Counted from the first letter of the stretch, positions 1 to 13,040 are shown. The stretch: 64,000 nt of DNA from Sipunculus nudus (GCA_026874595.1 CM049312.1:64760929-64824928); one strand, 5' to 3'. Made by a program: numbers and translations. Notes: generated from the letters alone by a model not told the origin.

Positions 1-573
1 ATAAGAAAAGGATTTCAAGGATGAATATCCCTTTTTGAGCCTCTACAAGTATAACACCTGTATCAGAAAAATGTTAAAATTGGTGTGGATTAAACATGTG
101 ATATTCTGCCTAATGAAATGTTTGTTATTGTTCAAGAAATCAATACAGAAATAAGGTTTGCAAATCTATGAAAAAACTTGGGGAATTTATGATGGGGGTG
201 TGGTGACAATTATCTGAAAGCCTTCGATTATAATGATACATCATACTTAATGTATAATATATGTGCATTAATGATTATGTATGAATTGTAAATGTTATCC
301 ACACCAGTAATTCACCAGTTTCATATATAATTTTATGTAGTTGTGTAAATATCTCCCTATCAGAAAATATTTCAAAATTTTATTTCAGTTTCTATTTTAC
401 TGGGCAAATTTATTTACAGTGACTAATATATTCTCCGTCAACTTTATAATTTTTCTTTTGACGCAATTACCAGTCATTTTATGTATACTTGCTGTAAGGT
501 TTATTTAAAAAAACCTTGTTATTTACATCTAGCCGGGATATTTTAGTGTTTTATATAAAATATTAAATATTAC
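1..573. other. AT-rich stretch without a gene
   Basis: No reading frame of plausible composition, RNA gene or tandem repeat is visible here. The sequence is AT-rich and of low complexity. Confidence 0.6.
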
Positions 574-898
574 TAAGGCAAAAAAAAAGGGTATGGCTCT
601 CAGGCACCGCCCGCATCAATTTTAAACCCCCGCATCAAAAATTTTTTATTTTGATTTTCAATTGAAAATTGCCAATTTCGAGCTGCAGCCGCTCGAACAT
701 TTATTTCAAGAATATTAAATCATAAAATTTCCTTTGTTATGTAGTGCTTTTACTTGTTGAGCAATATAAATATGTTATTATCATGTTTTTCCCTTCTCAA
801 TTGACATTTTTATCGAAACATACGAAAAAAATAAAAATAGAAAAACCGCCCGCCCGCATTGATTTCTGAAAATAGTGCCTGAGAAGCATACCTTTTTC
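574..898 (+). mobile_element. MITE-like element, copy 1
   Basis: The left end reads TAAGGCA followed by an A run, then TATGGCTCTCAGGCAC. The right end reads GTGCCTGAGAAGCATACC followed by a T run, so the ends are imperfect inverted repeats of about 30 bases. GC-rich CCCGC blocks lie just inside both ends around an AT-rich core. There is no coding capacity. A second copy in opposite orientation lies at 9128-9408. The final GCC of the right end is lost (CAG instead). It is probably a non-autonomous DNA transposon; the superfamily cannot be told. Confidence 0.6.
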
Positions 899-939
899 AG
901 CTCAGCTGACTATAAGTCATCTGAGCTATAGTCGTGGTC

Positions 940-978
940 CATTGTCCGTCGTCCGCCCGTCCGTCCGTCCGTCCGGAT
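940..978 (+). repeat. CCGT tetranucleotide repeat
   Basis: Short tract built on GTCC/CCGT units, sitting at the left edge of the tandem duplication that follows. Confidence 0.6.
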
Positions 979-1019
979 GTCCGTCCATAAGACTGGCACG
1001 TTTCGACACCATTGGACCT

Positions 1020-2170
1020 ACGAATCTGAAATTCGGCATACAGTAAGATGTCCCCAAAATCTCCTACCATGCCGAAAATTTGGTCAATAGGACTTCGTTC
1101 CGTCGAGATATTAAGAAAAAAACTCAATTTTTTATTAGAAATCTATTTTTACACTTCAGGACTGCCTAAAATCAAACCACTCATCTAGTTTTCTTCATAT
1201 TTACCATAATATTCCTCTATATAGTTCCTATGTACATGACAGAAATTAAGTCAGTATTAAATTTTAAAAAGGTAATGGGCCTAAACATAATGGACTTTGT
1301 AATAAAATCAGGAAAGATATTTGGTCACTTAAGACAAAAATTGTTAAAGCTAGGGACTTTTTTTCAGTAATACAACTTTAATTAATAAAATTTTAATTGT
1401 ATACCAAAAATAAGATCAAAATCTTTTAAATAGTTTTGGCAAATATATAATTTGGTACCTTAAATTTTGCCAAAGTTTGACCATGGCCCGTTTTTTTCCC
1501 ATGTAACTGCTGTTGATTTACTTTTCAAAGCATGTTTTTGTTAGCATTTGGACTGTTAACACCAAAAATTTGAAACCAGTTGATCAAGTTTTCAAGCACC
1601 ATTTCACATATTGTTTACAACAAGCTAGTGTTATGCAGTTTGCTAGAGCTCAGCTCCCCAGCTTCAGCTCTAAGTTCCTTAAATTTGGCATACAGTCAGA
1701 TGTCTCCAAAATCCCCCCCCCCAATGCCAAGAATTTGGTCACTAGGACTTAATTGCTTCGAGATATTAATGAAAAACTTCATTTTTCCATTAAAAAACCC
1801 ATTGTTACACTTTAAGACTGCCTTATATCAAAACCACTGATCTGACTTTGATCATATATAATATACATATTTTTCTATACATTCGCTATGCACATACAAG
1901 ACATGATGCCAGTATTGTGTAACTGTTTTAAGCTATGGGCCTAAACATAATGCACTTTTTTAAAAAATCAAGAAATATATTTACTCCCTTAACAAGAGGA
2001 TTGCTGAAGCTAGAGATTTTTTGTCAGGGATGTAACATTATTTAATCAAGATTCAATTGAATACTCAAAATTAGTTCTGAATTTTTCAAATTTTCTAAGT
2101 TATTAGTATAAATATAAAATAAGTACCTTAAATTTTGCCCAACTTTGACCATGGCACGTTTGTTTCCTGA
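1020..2170 (+). repeat. Diverged tandem duplication, two units
   Basis: About 1020-1510 and 1680-2170 are two diverged copies of one sequence. Both contain, in order, an AATTTGGCATACAG-like string, TTGGTCA(A/C)TAGGACTT, a GAGATATTAA string, GGGCCTAAACATAATG and AATTTTGCC(A/C)AA(G/C)TTTGACC. The reading frames here are not conserved between the copies, so this is non-coding repeat. Confidence 0.7.
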
Positions 2171-2179
2171 GAGCACTGT

Positions 2180-4240
2180 TGATATAATTTTCTTATCATG
2201 CACACTTAAGGATTTCATCTTTGTAGTTTAGAAGCTAAAAGAAATTGGCCAAATATTGTAGCTTTTACTAATGTTTTTATGAGACCATGTCAGACCCAGG
2301 CTCTACCCAGCCCCTCTTCAGTCACCTGTATGTTGACTTTGTTGACCTTTCATCAAATTATGCACTCTTTGGGGGAAGCATACACTGGGGCAGCCAGTCA
2401 GCTAATGCCCAGCCACAGTTGATCCAGGTGTCCAACCCAACTCATCTAGTAGTTGTTTTGAAAAACAACATAACAATAAACAATAAATTAATAAATTTTT
2501 ATTGGTTTTTAATTACAAATTAAGGTAAAATTAATAGAAAAGGAATTTTTTAGTTGATGAGTAACAGAAAATTAACAGTTAATTGCAGTTACTGATGATG
2601 TAAGAATCCTGTATGGATGGATAGAATGTCAATGTCAATGTTATTCCAAATAACACCATGCAGTCACCTATGGTATTTTTCAGTTCAATTTTAATAATAA
2701 AAGAAAAACATATTATTCATTGCTAATCATTAGGGATCATATGAAGGAAATTAATGATAGACAAAGAAGAAGTTGATAATATTAAACTAGATTCCCACTG
2801 TGTCTAGTGTGTAGATTGATGTGAAAGTAGTCCAAAGTGAATATATTACATTTATTTTTTTTAAATATAAATAAAAGCCATAAAACCAGGTACTTATGAT
2901 CATTATTTGAATTTTTGAATTTTGTATTTTCTGGATTCTCTTCCCTGTCTCCAAAGATACTATCAAAATCATACATAAGCCAAACACCAACAGCTCATAA
3001 TAAAGCTTATATTTATTATCACACAAAACCAGCATGTGCCTCATTCCCAAAACATATTTTTTATCATATATAACAACTGAGCGCCGTGACCCATGGATCC
3101 CTTGTTTTTATTTTGGCCTTACTAATGGAAAAGTACTTACTAGTGGTTGACATTACTCATGCAAAGAAAAAAGTTTTCTTTGGGCTTCACATGTGCAAAA
3201 ACTGAGACATTTAGAGAATTCTTGAATGTGGTTTAGCACAGAGAGGGATAGATGGACTTTTGATGTGCACAACCACAGCCTTGTACCACTGCCGTTGTTA
3301 AACAATAATACTGTTACTTTGAAACGTTTCTTCCTATACATTTATATTGTATTATTTCCCAAGATGAAAGCAGATTTAAACGGAAGAGGCAACCAGACCC
3401 ATGTTGACAGGAGGAGACAATATGGCCAAGGACGCTTTATTCCAGTAATTTTTAATGACGTCATCAGAAGTGTTGCACAGTTAATTTCACTACATTTGGT
3501 ACCTAAACAATATGCCAGATGTCGCCGCATTACAGTAACCTGGACCTAAAGTCATTTCCACCAATATAAATGTAAAGATGTTACAATTTAATATACAAGT
3601 TATCATATTAAGATGTGAGGAGAGAATATAAATAAATCACCAATAACTATCACCGTATTTAGCACTTCTTTTTTTCTGCTGTATGGAAATGTTTCTCTCA
3701 CACCAACAAGTCATCGAACATATATACATACGAATTTTCCAAGGACGGACCTTTCATCTATGGTATATCAGGCCCACTTGAACGTGTCCGATACTAAACG
3801 TCTAAAAGACAGGGTCGCCACTTTCACCGTAATCTTGTAATTAATTCTGACCCATTTAAATATGGCGGCTAAATTTGTAACAGAAACATTGGTTTTACTT
3901 AAATATCTGTTTCAGGCAGGTTTAATTAATTGTAAAAAAACAAAACAATTATGACAACTGTATCGCGATATGCATTATGCGAACCACCGTATTGCGAAAT
4001 ACCGATGTATCGACAATATCGCACACACCTACTATTTAAGTGAAAGTGCAAATACAGAGTACGCATCCATATCAAATTTATAACCAGAGTAAAGTATCTG
4101 ATCGATAATCACAATTTAATTCATATGTTAAACCTATGGATCTTTACGGTGTTATATCCATGACGCGGCATGCTGAATATAAAGAAACACTGGTGTACGA
4201 GCTTGCTCAATGATATAACGTGACACAAGAAAATAAAGAT
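2180..4240. other. No gene recognised
   Basis: Several short open frames occur (for example 3226-3549, + strand, 107 codons) but none has a recognisable motif or protein-like composition. The rest is AT-rich spacer. Confidence 0.5.
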
Positions 4241-4247
4241 ACAATGT

Positions 4248-4459
4248 GATCAGGCAGTGATACTTTCTGAGGTCATTCTGCTTCGTGCATGGGATAACTT
4301 AGAAAATGTTGGGATAATGGCCATTAAAGAGTACCTATGTAATAAAAGTCCAGGGATAGAAGGTCTCATGCCAATCAGAGAAGCCTGTAACAAAGTGAAA
4401 CGGAAACTACATGGGCTAAAAGCCAGATCAAGCATGCACACTTTCGACAGTCTTAACTA
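4248..4459 (+). other. Possible globin-like exon or fragment
   Basis: A 67-codon frame after the acceptor-like CAG at 4251 has unusually protein-like composition. LRAWDNLENVG resembles the A/B-helix region of neuroglobin/cytoglobin-type globins with its conserved Trp. MPIRE sits where a globin has its CD-corner MPFR-like string, and LHGLKA sits where the E helix has the distal-His AHGLRV-type motif. The CD1 Phe would be Ile here. The frame ends in TAG after DSLN. No neighbouring exon carrying the proximal His was found, so it would be an isolated exon or pseudogene fragment. The resemblance is by eye and may be chance. Confidence 0.28.
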
Positions 4460-4579
4460 GAAATATACATTGTAATGAATGTAAGCCTCCGCCTTTCACT
4501 TATTCGGTCCATATTCGCACATGCTTTCATGCAAAAGCGACCGTAGATTTGTGACAATTCCGGGATGACATTTCTGGAT

Positions 4580-4625
4580 CAGTGGCGGATCAAGAGGGGG
4601 GGGGGGGGGGGGCGCCCCCCCCTCC
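4580..4625 (+). mobile_element. Transposon-terminus-like string with G/C homopolymer
   Basis: CAGTGGCGGATC is followed by a long G run and then a C run. Strings of this kind (CAGTGGCGGATC next to poly-G) recur as ends of hAT-like non-autonomous elements in animal genomes. No matching second end was found nearby. Confidence 0.35.
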
Positions 4626-6519
4626 CGTTGAGCTATAATATTCATTATATCTATTTCTTTTCCAGTTATTCGTAATTTTTTATATTTTTTTTAATCCGTA
4701 GCAATTAAATTATTTATTTATCCACAGTTTATTATATTCTAATTCATAAATTGATTATTATTATGAACAGCCCTGTGATTAAGAGAGCATCTAAATGTTT
4801 CTATACTGAGGGAGGGAAGTCTTTCCGTTATTTTACTCTGCTAGGTCACAACACCCAGAATCCCCCTAAGTTTAACATGCGACCTGAACATATCAATGGT
4901 ATTACCACGAGGAGTGCATTTAAATGATGATAATTTGCAACTTATAAATTTAGATGCGCATTTTAACCATATAGATATAAACATGGTATAAACGATTGAA
5001 TGTTTGGACCTTCAAGTTAATTTCCAAATTTCGAAGTAATATAAATATTATAGCCGGCCATAAGAAACCCCCACTCTCTAGAGTTTGACTACGTTATGCA
5101 AAGATATTTAAGAGAAGGGTAGAGGAACAGAAAATCCTTATTTTTAAAGGTGCCTCAAAATGTCTTTTGCTTTGTATTTTCGTTGTATTGTTTATACGAT
5201 GTCAGAAATGACGAAAATATTTGCATCGTCATAGAGCCTTTAAAGGCGTTCTTTGCTGAAGGATATTACGGCACTCTGAGAGCGAGTACGCTTGTCGCAG
5301 ACTATTTAATATCAGTGGGCCAGAATGGCTCTAGTGACGGATCCACACCATTGTTTGCGGAGATAAAAAATAGTAATAAATGTAGAAGAAGCGACAACAA
5401 TAATATGATAATGTAAAACCACAAATTAAATATCATTACAACACCATTTTTATAACCAACACAGTGAGTTTCGACAATCACTTACATTTATTAACATTAT
5501 TTCTTGCTTCAAATCAATCTTTCTCACTGTCACCAAATTACGCCACCAGATGACAGCACCGGTTGGAGGTACTCGCGGACTGGTTTCTGAGATACAGAGG
5601 TACACAATATATACCTGCAAATACCTAGACTAATATATAAAATGTTAATTTTCCAAAATCTAATGTATTCATTTTAATATAACTATGATGGTTTGTAATA
5701 ATTATAATAATGTCCTGTAATACTGAAACTTACTTCTAACTGTTATGAAAGTGCATAACATTCACCCATTTCACGTCAAATTTCTAAAACATAAACCCAA
5801 GCTGTGGAAGGAGCATAGTAGGCCAATATTACCTATAGGTACCTTTGGTAAAATGTCTGTCTACAGATTTATTGACATCTATGTAAGCCCAAGATTCCTG
5901 TGTAGGGCCAAGATCTAAAAAAAAAAAGACTGCTAATTTCCTCCGACACGAGGGTAGGCTTTCAACATCGTGAGTGTGTGTGTGTGAGGGTACGTGTTCG
6001 AGCCATATTTTCGAGAGTTGTGAACAAGTATGAAAGAAATTGTGTATGTGATCGGCTGTGTTTGTATCTCTCACAAGGGCACGACACAAATCTTCGAAAG
6101 CTGTGAACGGATATTCAAGACATTTTTAGAAGAATCGGCCGAATAAGACTAATATAATATAATATAATATAAGCATTATTATGGGATATATCGGTCCGAT
6201 TTATAAGCGGATATGGATCCAGATCCATCCAAATAGCGTCATAATAAAGTTTCTTTGTCCTGGCTGTAATGGCTTTGCGGTGTCCGACCTCCATCCCCTT
6301 TCATTACTAGACCTATAGACCTAGACTTCAGCAACTGTCCAAAACTGTTACTTTACAGCACACCATGTTTGTACTTTTCTCTCGTCACAAATTGATAGTC
6401 TAAACAAAGAGCTGTATGTAGGTAGTGGCGTGACAACCGAGATAAAATATACACAAACTCTGTAAATTATACTACTACTACTGCTACGACACACACACAA
6501 ACACCTACACAAAACAATC

Positions 6520-6524
<5 letters not shown>
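4626..6524. other. No gene recognised
   Basis: No supportable coding region. It contains a short TAATA pentanucleotide repeat at about 6149-6172 and a GT-rich patch near 5970. Confidence 0.5.

Positions 6525-6576
<52 letters not shown>
6525..6576. repeat. (TA)n microsatellite
   Basis: Pure TA dinucleotide run. Open frames through it (runs of Tyr-Ile) are artefacts. Confidence 0.95.
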
Positions 6577-6580
<4 letters not shown>

Positions 6581-7089
6581 GATGGACCGGAATACTTTGT
6601 ATATTAACCTTTCCAACAGAAAGGCATTTATACGGGTCTGCCTTTCCGCAGAAATATAAAGACGCATCCTAAAATCACATGAAACACTAGTCACACTGCG
6701 CTTGGGAAACCTGAATCTGCCATCTAACATGGCATCCCACATACACACTTAAATTGTATGCAAAAAAACTGAATGTTCTCAATGGTAACTCTGTTATATC
6801 AGGAACACGATTATGCAATGAAAAAAAAATATAGGAAATGAGGGTCTAATTGCCGGAAAGTATAAGAATTATGGACCATTTTTATAGGAGAACATAGGTA
6901 ATACAGGATGTCGGTGGAACACAAACTTTAAAATGTTCCGTTTTTGTGTCATGTTTGTTACTGCCAATCAGTTACTTTTGTGAAAAACATATAGGTGTTC
7001 AGCATTCCAGCCCATTTGAACAAAAAGAAAAATGCCTTTCCGTGCACGAGTTTGCCTATCTGAGACAGACGGAAAGACGTTATTACGAC

Positions 7090-7091
<2 letters not shown>

Positions 7092-7132
<41 letters not shown>
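7092..7132. repeat. (TA)n microsatellite
   Basis: Pure TA dinucleotide run. Confidence 0.95.
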
Positions 7133-7136
<4 letters not shown>

Positions 7137-8211
7137 TTCAATGCTCTAAGTTGCAGTATAGCAAAAATGTATTACTGTAGCGAGCGTGTTTTGGCACGAA
7201 TTATTATTAATATAGTGCATCATTCACATCCACTTCAGGACGAGCTGCCCGATGACAGACTCTGGGTCTGTAAGGAAGCCAGGTGATCACACCTGAGCAG
7301 AATGGTAAGTAGAGCTATAGGTATATAGCTGACAGCTCGGGTTGGAGGATGAGCCTTCAGCGTTTACTATCCTTGATGATTTTTGATTTTGGCTTCACGC
7401 TAGGGACGTTTTATCAGAGGTTTTGCCCAACATGCTGGTCCCTTGTACGTACTGCTGAGTATTAGTTCTGGAAAAGCAGAGAAGCATATGACACTATACA
7501 ATGGTCAAATAAAGCTCAGAAAGCTTTTTTATATCACACTTTTGATACTGGAGGGAGATAGTCGATACTACCTATGTTCCTAACACAGACCAGCAGTTCA
7601 GACTCGGATCTAGGATTTGACCTTTAATTTTTGGGAACAATAAATGTCCAGGAACCCCGGGCGGCACTGTCCTCCACTCCATCCCCTGCTGGTGCCTGTC
7701 TTTCCAGGGATCCCCCTGGACCTTAATCAGACTATTCCCGGGATGTAACCCCAAGTATAATTGCGGATCCTCGGCAGTCAACCTGTTCTACTCGTGGACA
7801 TTTTAAGAACATTATTGACCTTCCGAAGTATTTACAAGAGTAGAAATTCATTATTTGTCGGTTTCATAATTGGTATTTGACATTTATTATTTTCATAATG
7901 CTTCTTTTTGTGGTAACCAGGAGACTGGATTTTTCTGGTGTTTTCACAGAGGTAATTAGTGTAAAGCATATATTTATCCATGCTAGCAATTTAATTGAAA
8001 AGTTTAAGAGTAGCTTTTTATTCTGGTCAATGAAATGGCGTAATGGAACCAACGATGTTATAGTTAAGTGGTGCAACGAGAATTGATTGGTATGTCTTGT
8101 ACTTGTGAGGTACAGAGTTAGTTGTTATGATTCTCTCATGATTCAGCATACTGTGTTTTATACTGAACCTTCAGGATGTTGCAGCTAATAACTGGAATAT
8201 GTTCGAACCCC
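7133..8211. other. No gene recognised
   Basis: Short overlapping frames on both strands (for example near 7572-7781 and 7864-8086) match no family I know. Nothing else is visible. Confidence 0.5.
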
Positions 8212-8378
8212 GCCTTACGACCACCCCACTACTGAGACCAACCCCACAATTAGGACCACTCTTGTAAGTCCCGAAAATATATATGATTCAGGTAACTTAA
8301 AATTTATCAAGTACGACTACCCCTTTAAATAACGACCTCTCCGGTAAGTACCCAAGCTAGTCGTGATTAAGGGTTCAA
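8212..8378. mobile_element. Short inverted-repeat element (pogo/Tc1-like MITE?)
   Basis: The left end TTCGAACCCCGCCTTACGAC and the right end GGGTTCAA form an imperfect inverted repeat; the reverse complement of the right side begins TTGAACCCTTAATCACGAC. Inside are ACGACC/GGTCGT strings typical of pogo-like MITEs that start with a GAACC-type end. It is about 167 bases with no coding capacity. A second element with related internal GGTCGT strings is at 45825-46001. Confidence 0.4.
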
Positions 8379-9127
8379 TTGTATTATTAAAGATCAGATG
8401 CATTAAATGCCTTAATTGAAATTTACACCAGGATTTAGCCTATACGGTCAGAAGGCGCAATAATGGTTCTGTTCAGATGTTATTTTTTAAAGAGTAAAAT
8501 GTTTTGCGTATCAGTAACCTCGAAAGCCATTGCATGAGGAAGTATGACACGTGTATGGCATGGTCGAACATGTGCAAACGGACGTCTAGGCATATAATGT
8601 AATAAGCTTGAGGTACTGGTAATAAAACTGTCACACTACTTCTACCCTATGTAATTGCCCGTTTGTAAATCTTGAGTTTAGCCAGTTAATGGCAAGCTGC
8701 TTTCGGGGGCTAAAATACTTCCTCTTTAGCCCGAGCTGCCCGACGGCACGAAGTTTTCGTTTCGGAAACTTTGTTTATGGCGTAATAACATGCTAGAATA
8801 ACCCGGAGCCAGCAGGTAGGTTATGCATTTTTGTAAGCCATGTATGTTTAAAGTTTTTGGCTGGCATACCGATCTCTTGATAGGCCTGTTTTTCTGTGCA
8901 GCAGTGCTATATTTCTATATCATATTGTTTTAATTGGGAACATCTAGTAATGTCATGCTTCTTGATATTTCTTGATACCTCCCCCTTGCTGCTTATTCTT
9001 TTAATACTCTATCTGGCATTAAGGGAAGCACCTTACTGTGCGGTGCATGGCATGTCCTCTTTAGTATTGAAAGTCAACCGCTAATAGTGTAAAGCTAGAT
9101 ATATGATGCGTCTGTAAAAACATCCCG
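8379..9127. other. No gene recognised
   Basis: No supportable coding sequence, RNA gene or repeat. Confidence 0.5.
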
Positions 9128-9408
9128 TAAGGCAAAAAAAAAGATATGGTTCTCAGGCACTTTTTATAAAAAAATCAGTGCGGGCGGGCGATTTTTTTTT
9201 TACCTTTTTGTATGTTTCGATAAAAATGTCATATGATCAGGAAAAAGCATGATAATAACATATTTGTTTTGCTACACAGGTAAAAGGAAGTCTTATAAAA
9301 ATTATTTTATTTGTCTTTTTAAAAGATGAATATCAAAATCTAAATTTTTGATGCGGGAGGTTAAAATTGACGCGGGCGGTGCCTGAGATCCATACCTTTT
9401 TTTGCCTA
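9128..9408 (-). mobile_element. MITE-like element, copy 2 (inverted relative to copy 1)
   Basis: Left end TAAGGC plus an A run, then TATGGTTCTCAGGCAC. Right end GGTGCCTGAGATCCATACC, a T run, then GCCTA, so the termini are near-perfect inverted repeats including TAAGGC/GCCTTA-type tips. The GACGCGGGCGGTGCC block here is on the right, whereas its complement is on the left of copy 1, so the two copies are in opposite orientation. Non-coding. Confidence 0.65.
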
Positions 9409-11319
9409 ATGTCAATTGATTATTATTCAGGTATCTTTCTGCCAAACTAAAGTTATATATTATCCACTGTAACCATCATACGGCAGCATTGTTTGAAGAA
9501 TTATATGTCTTATTTCATGGTTTTGGTAGGAGTTAACCAAATAGACCCCCTTCCCCTTTTTCAATAAATATAATATTTCATAGTCTCAATCAGCACAGGA
9601 CAGGATTTAAGTGATATGCAAATGTTTTGCATTATTGATGTAGTAAACTTTGTATTTGTTATTGATAGTGTAGCATAAAATTAGCGGCAGCCTGCCACCC
9701 CAAAAGTCGATTTTTTATTAACTTAAGACGATCGGCTCCAGGCCCCTATCAGTTTATTTCGGAAGGCCTTAGTGTTATGTTGTCATGGCTAGCATACAAT
9801 GGGAGCTCACTCCATTTATAGTGCATTTATGGTGTGCTGCTGTTTTTTTCTGGGTTCACCTGGTGTGACTTGCAACTTGACTATCGTTTATCCACTCCAC
9901 ATCACGACAAACATACGTGCAGCTGAGCTCCATAAAACACGTACCTGCGTGAATAAATATAGAACACGCCGATTCTACATGGACGGATGCACTTTTTAAT
10001 AAAGGTATGCCCATTGTCACCGGAGATCCTATATATAATCCGAAAAAGGGAAACATTAACGAGCTCTGCCGTATACCTGATGACACAATTAGTTAAGTCT
10101 CGGACTCACCACGGCCTTCTAAGGTGTTTCACGGCTCAGCGACGGCAAGCCAGAACGTGGCATTCTCGGGAATTGACCTGATGAAATTGTAGACCGCGTT
10201 CTAGTGACTTTCATGGCACGTTCACCTAACGGTATTTCACGTTCATTCTCGTTGCCGCTACGGCATTGAAACGGTTATAATAACGTTCTCCTATGGTGAA
10301 ACGTGGCTTGCTAGCCTGCGTTCTTCCAAATACCCGTCACGTTCTCGCTACTTTACTGCTACAAGAAATACAAAAGGTTTTACCGTGGTCCTGCTCCCAA
10401 GTTTTAACAAGCAAAATCAGTTCCATCCAGGGTGTCATGATGTGCACATTCCCGTGCCAGGAGCCACAATCTGTCAAGTTCGTTTTGAATAATAAAAGGA
10501 GAACGTGGACCCCGTACGACCAATCATGTTTATTCACGTCACACGTCGGTGTCCAACGGTAAAGGCCACGTCCGACCAAGTCCTCCACAAACCTTAAAGA
10601 CTGTGGTGAACCGTAGCAAGTGAAACTTGGCTTCACCAGAGACAGTACAAAGTTAGACGCGCCGACAGCCACGGTTATAGTGACGGGCAGCTCAAGGACA
10701 GGTAAAATGTTAACGCAATACCTCTGTTCATGAATATTTAACTTCCACAACATTAAATAAATATATATATATAAACATATATATATATAGTTTTTTTTTA
10801 ATTGTAGCTACATGTATTTTGAAAAGTTGATTCATATTGTTACAATTATACTGAAACTTCTTAGAAGGTAATATAAAGTTGACATTCTCATTTAAATATA
10901 TTCCGCATATACATGCTTGGACTAAAATTGATATAAGATATTCTATAGCAATAAGGTTATATATACTCTTGTTTGTATAGGGATTAGGTATCGGGGCTCT
11001 TGAAATATTGGAATAGCCATACGTACATACATGGGGTCTCACACACTCTGTGGCATATGTCATGTATTCTGAACAGAACCGTAAGGAAACTAGAAATCAT
11101 TTTAACATATATTCCTACAATACTATAATTGGCGTGATTGGGTGTGGTCGCAAAAGTTGTTCCCCTGAAAAAAATCAGCCAATCCACGTCACTTTTCCCC
11201 ACACTCTCCACTGTTACATTCTAGCCTGGACGATATCCTCGGATCTTAAAATACTCCATAATTATTTACCAACCAATAGTTTATTATACAAATAGAAGGT
11301 AGTTGAAAAATACTGATGT
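9409..11319. other. No gene recognised; patch resembling the TRIM-B upstream region
   Basis: At 9970-9998 the string TGGACGGATGCAC, preceded by CCGATT, recurs at about 23998-24020 upstream of TRIM-B. This suggests that upstream sequence of a TRIM copy was once here. 10100-10750 is relatively GC-rich with many ACGTTC/AACGTGG strings in both orientations. It gives a 138-codon minus-strand frame (10337-10753) that I do not recognise and that may be repeat-derived. Confidence 0.4.
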
Positions 11320-11613
11320 TCTTATTGCTTTATAGATTCAGAGACCAAGAAACACATATTTCACGAATGCTTTGTAACAAAAATCTGTATTGGATAATTG
11401 TGGATTGTATGAAATCAAATGGAATGACTGCTTCCACTAACCTTAATTGCAGCATTGTATGGATGGTTTCCTATTAAGTGTAACCTTTCAATAAATCAGG
11501 TACTCCTTACATTTAAAATGTGTTTATATTATTGTAGAAAGGAATTTAATCAGAACACAAGTAATTTTAGGTCAGATTTTCTAAGGAGATTGAATTATAT
11601 AGAAAAAAATTGA
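11320..11613 (+). mobile_element. LINE ORF2 C-terminal remnant
   Basis: Conceptual translation starts DSETKKHIFHECF, the Cys/His motif seen after reverse transcriptase in L1/Tx1-like LINEs (E-T-x-x-H-x-F-x-x-C). After a stop and a frame change it gives FPIKCNLSINQVLLTFK, YYCRKEFNQNT and DFLRRLNYIEK, the usual tail of such proteins. It is 5' truncated with frame lesions. The AT-rich sequence to about 11830 may be its 3' UTR. Confidence 0.55.
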
Positions 11614-13040
11614 ACACATAACAGAAATATAAGATTACCACACATTTGGAAAAATGGGACAAAATCAGGAAAACATAACATACGGAACCTTTTGTAGTTT
11701 TAATATTGGAAAGCATATAAAAAATTGTAATCTGAATGGAACACTAAAATATAAAGTATTATATAGGGAAATGTGTTTTGTATAAATTGTATATACATTG
11801 TATTTGAATGATTGTGCAAAAAATGTATACGATGTGTATTTTAAGAGTTAGACATATAAGACATATTTACATTTAAGAATAACATGTCCTCGGATTAGTT
11901 TTGTGTCGCATCCCCCGACTGGTTAGTTCTCCAAATTTTCAACATGGTCGTTATTTTGATCCACCATTTTCCATACAGACTAAACCCAAGATGTAATGCG
12001 GGGATTAAAGTCCACAGCTACGAATCCACTGGTGTTTATAATGATTGAAGCGAGAAGTTACAGGTTATTGAAACATACATTAATAAGGGCAATTTACATA
12101 CACATGAATGATTTTGTGATAATAACTTAAAATGAAATAGCAACACCTGGTTAGCATTCTTACATAGAAGAAAGTCAGTCGAATTTTGAGTACTTTTCAT
12201 TATATTTGCCTATTTAAATAGCCGTGCTAGACATATTGTCTGATCCAATAGAAATCTGAGATATCAAAACTAAATGACATAAAGGGTCAAGGTTACTTAA
12301 ACTTGATCTCCGTACTTTTTTGTATGTTGTACAACAAATTTTTTTTTATTGAAAAAAAATTAAAAATTTCAATTTTAGGTTAGAAACATGAAACAGGAAA
12401 AACAAGAAAACTGCATTGGGATAATGTCGTTTTGTCAGTGGTGTGCTGTTACCGATACTTTCCTGTAAAAAAAATTAAATAATAAAAAAATTTTCATCAG
12501 TGTTAAAATTTCATATGAATATAAATGTGAATTCATAAATGCATATACCATTGAACCGGATTTAAAATGACATACACTTTAGCAGTTTAATATTCATTTG
12601 AAACCCTTTTTGGACTAATTTTTTAATTTGATGTGTTTTATTTTGCCAGCAATGCCTCTTCGGTCCTTTTTTATCCTCTAAAATTATACAATACTCACGT
12701 TTAGAACTATATATGTACAATCTTAATAACATGATATACTTCATAACAAGCTATTGAGGAGGAGCCCAGTGATCACTTTCCCAGGGTATTCATACTTGGG
12801 GCCAACTAATGTGCCGGGGGTAAATGTCTGGGGTAATTCCCTCGTGGTATTTATCTCTGAGGTATTTATCTCCGAAGGGGGTAAATCTCTTCCAGGCACT
12901 TGACTGGGGCTATTCTCTTGGCCATTTAAGTGTGTGATGTGATTTTCGACCATTTAATATTCGCTAATTAATACATCCTGACGAAAGTTAAATACTTGCG
13001 TTTTGTCCACATTTTGTAATCCCTGAACGCCCAATAAGTA
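11614..13040. other. No gene recognised
   Basis: AT-rich spacer upstream of TRIM-A. I saw no leader resembling the one shared by TRIM-B, D and E. Confidence 0.5.

Noticed and set aside
6518-7149. Open frames with Tyr-Ile runs here and at 15090, 22803, 23322 and 48574
   Set aside because: Translations of (TA)n microsatellites.
10070-10100. Hammerhead ribozyme (CTGATGA core) here and at 50170, 28946 and 3460
   Set aside because: No matching GAAA segment with the required stems at any CTGATGA occurrence on either strand.
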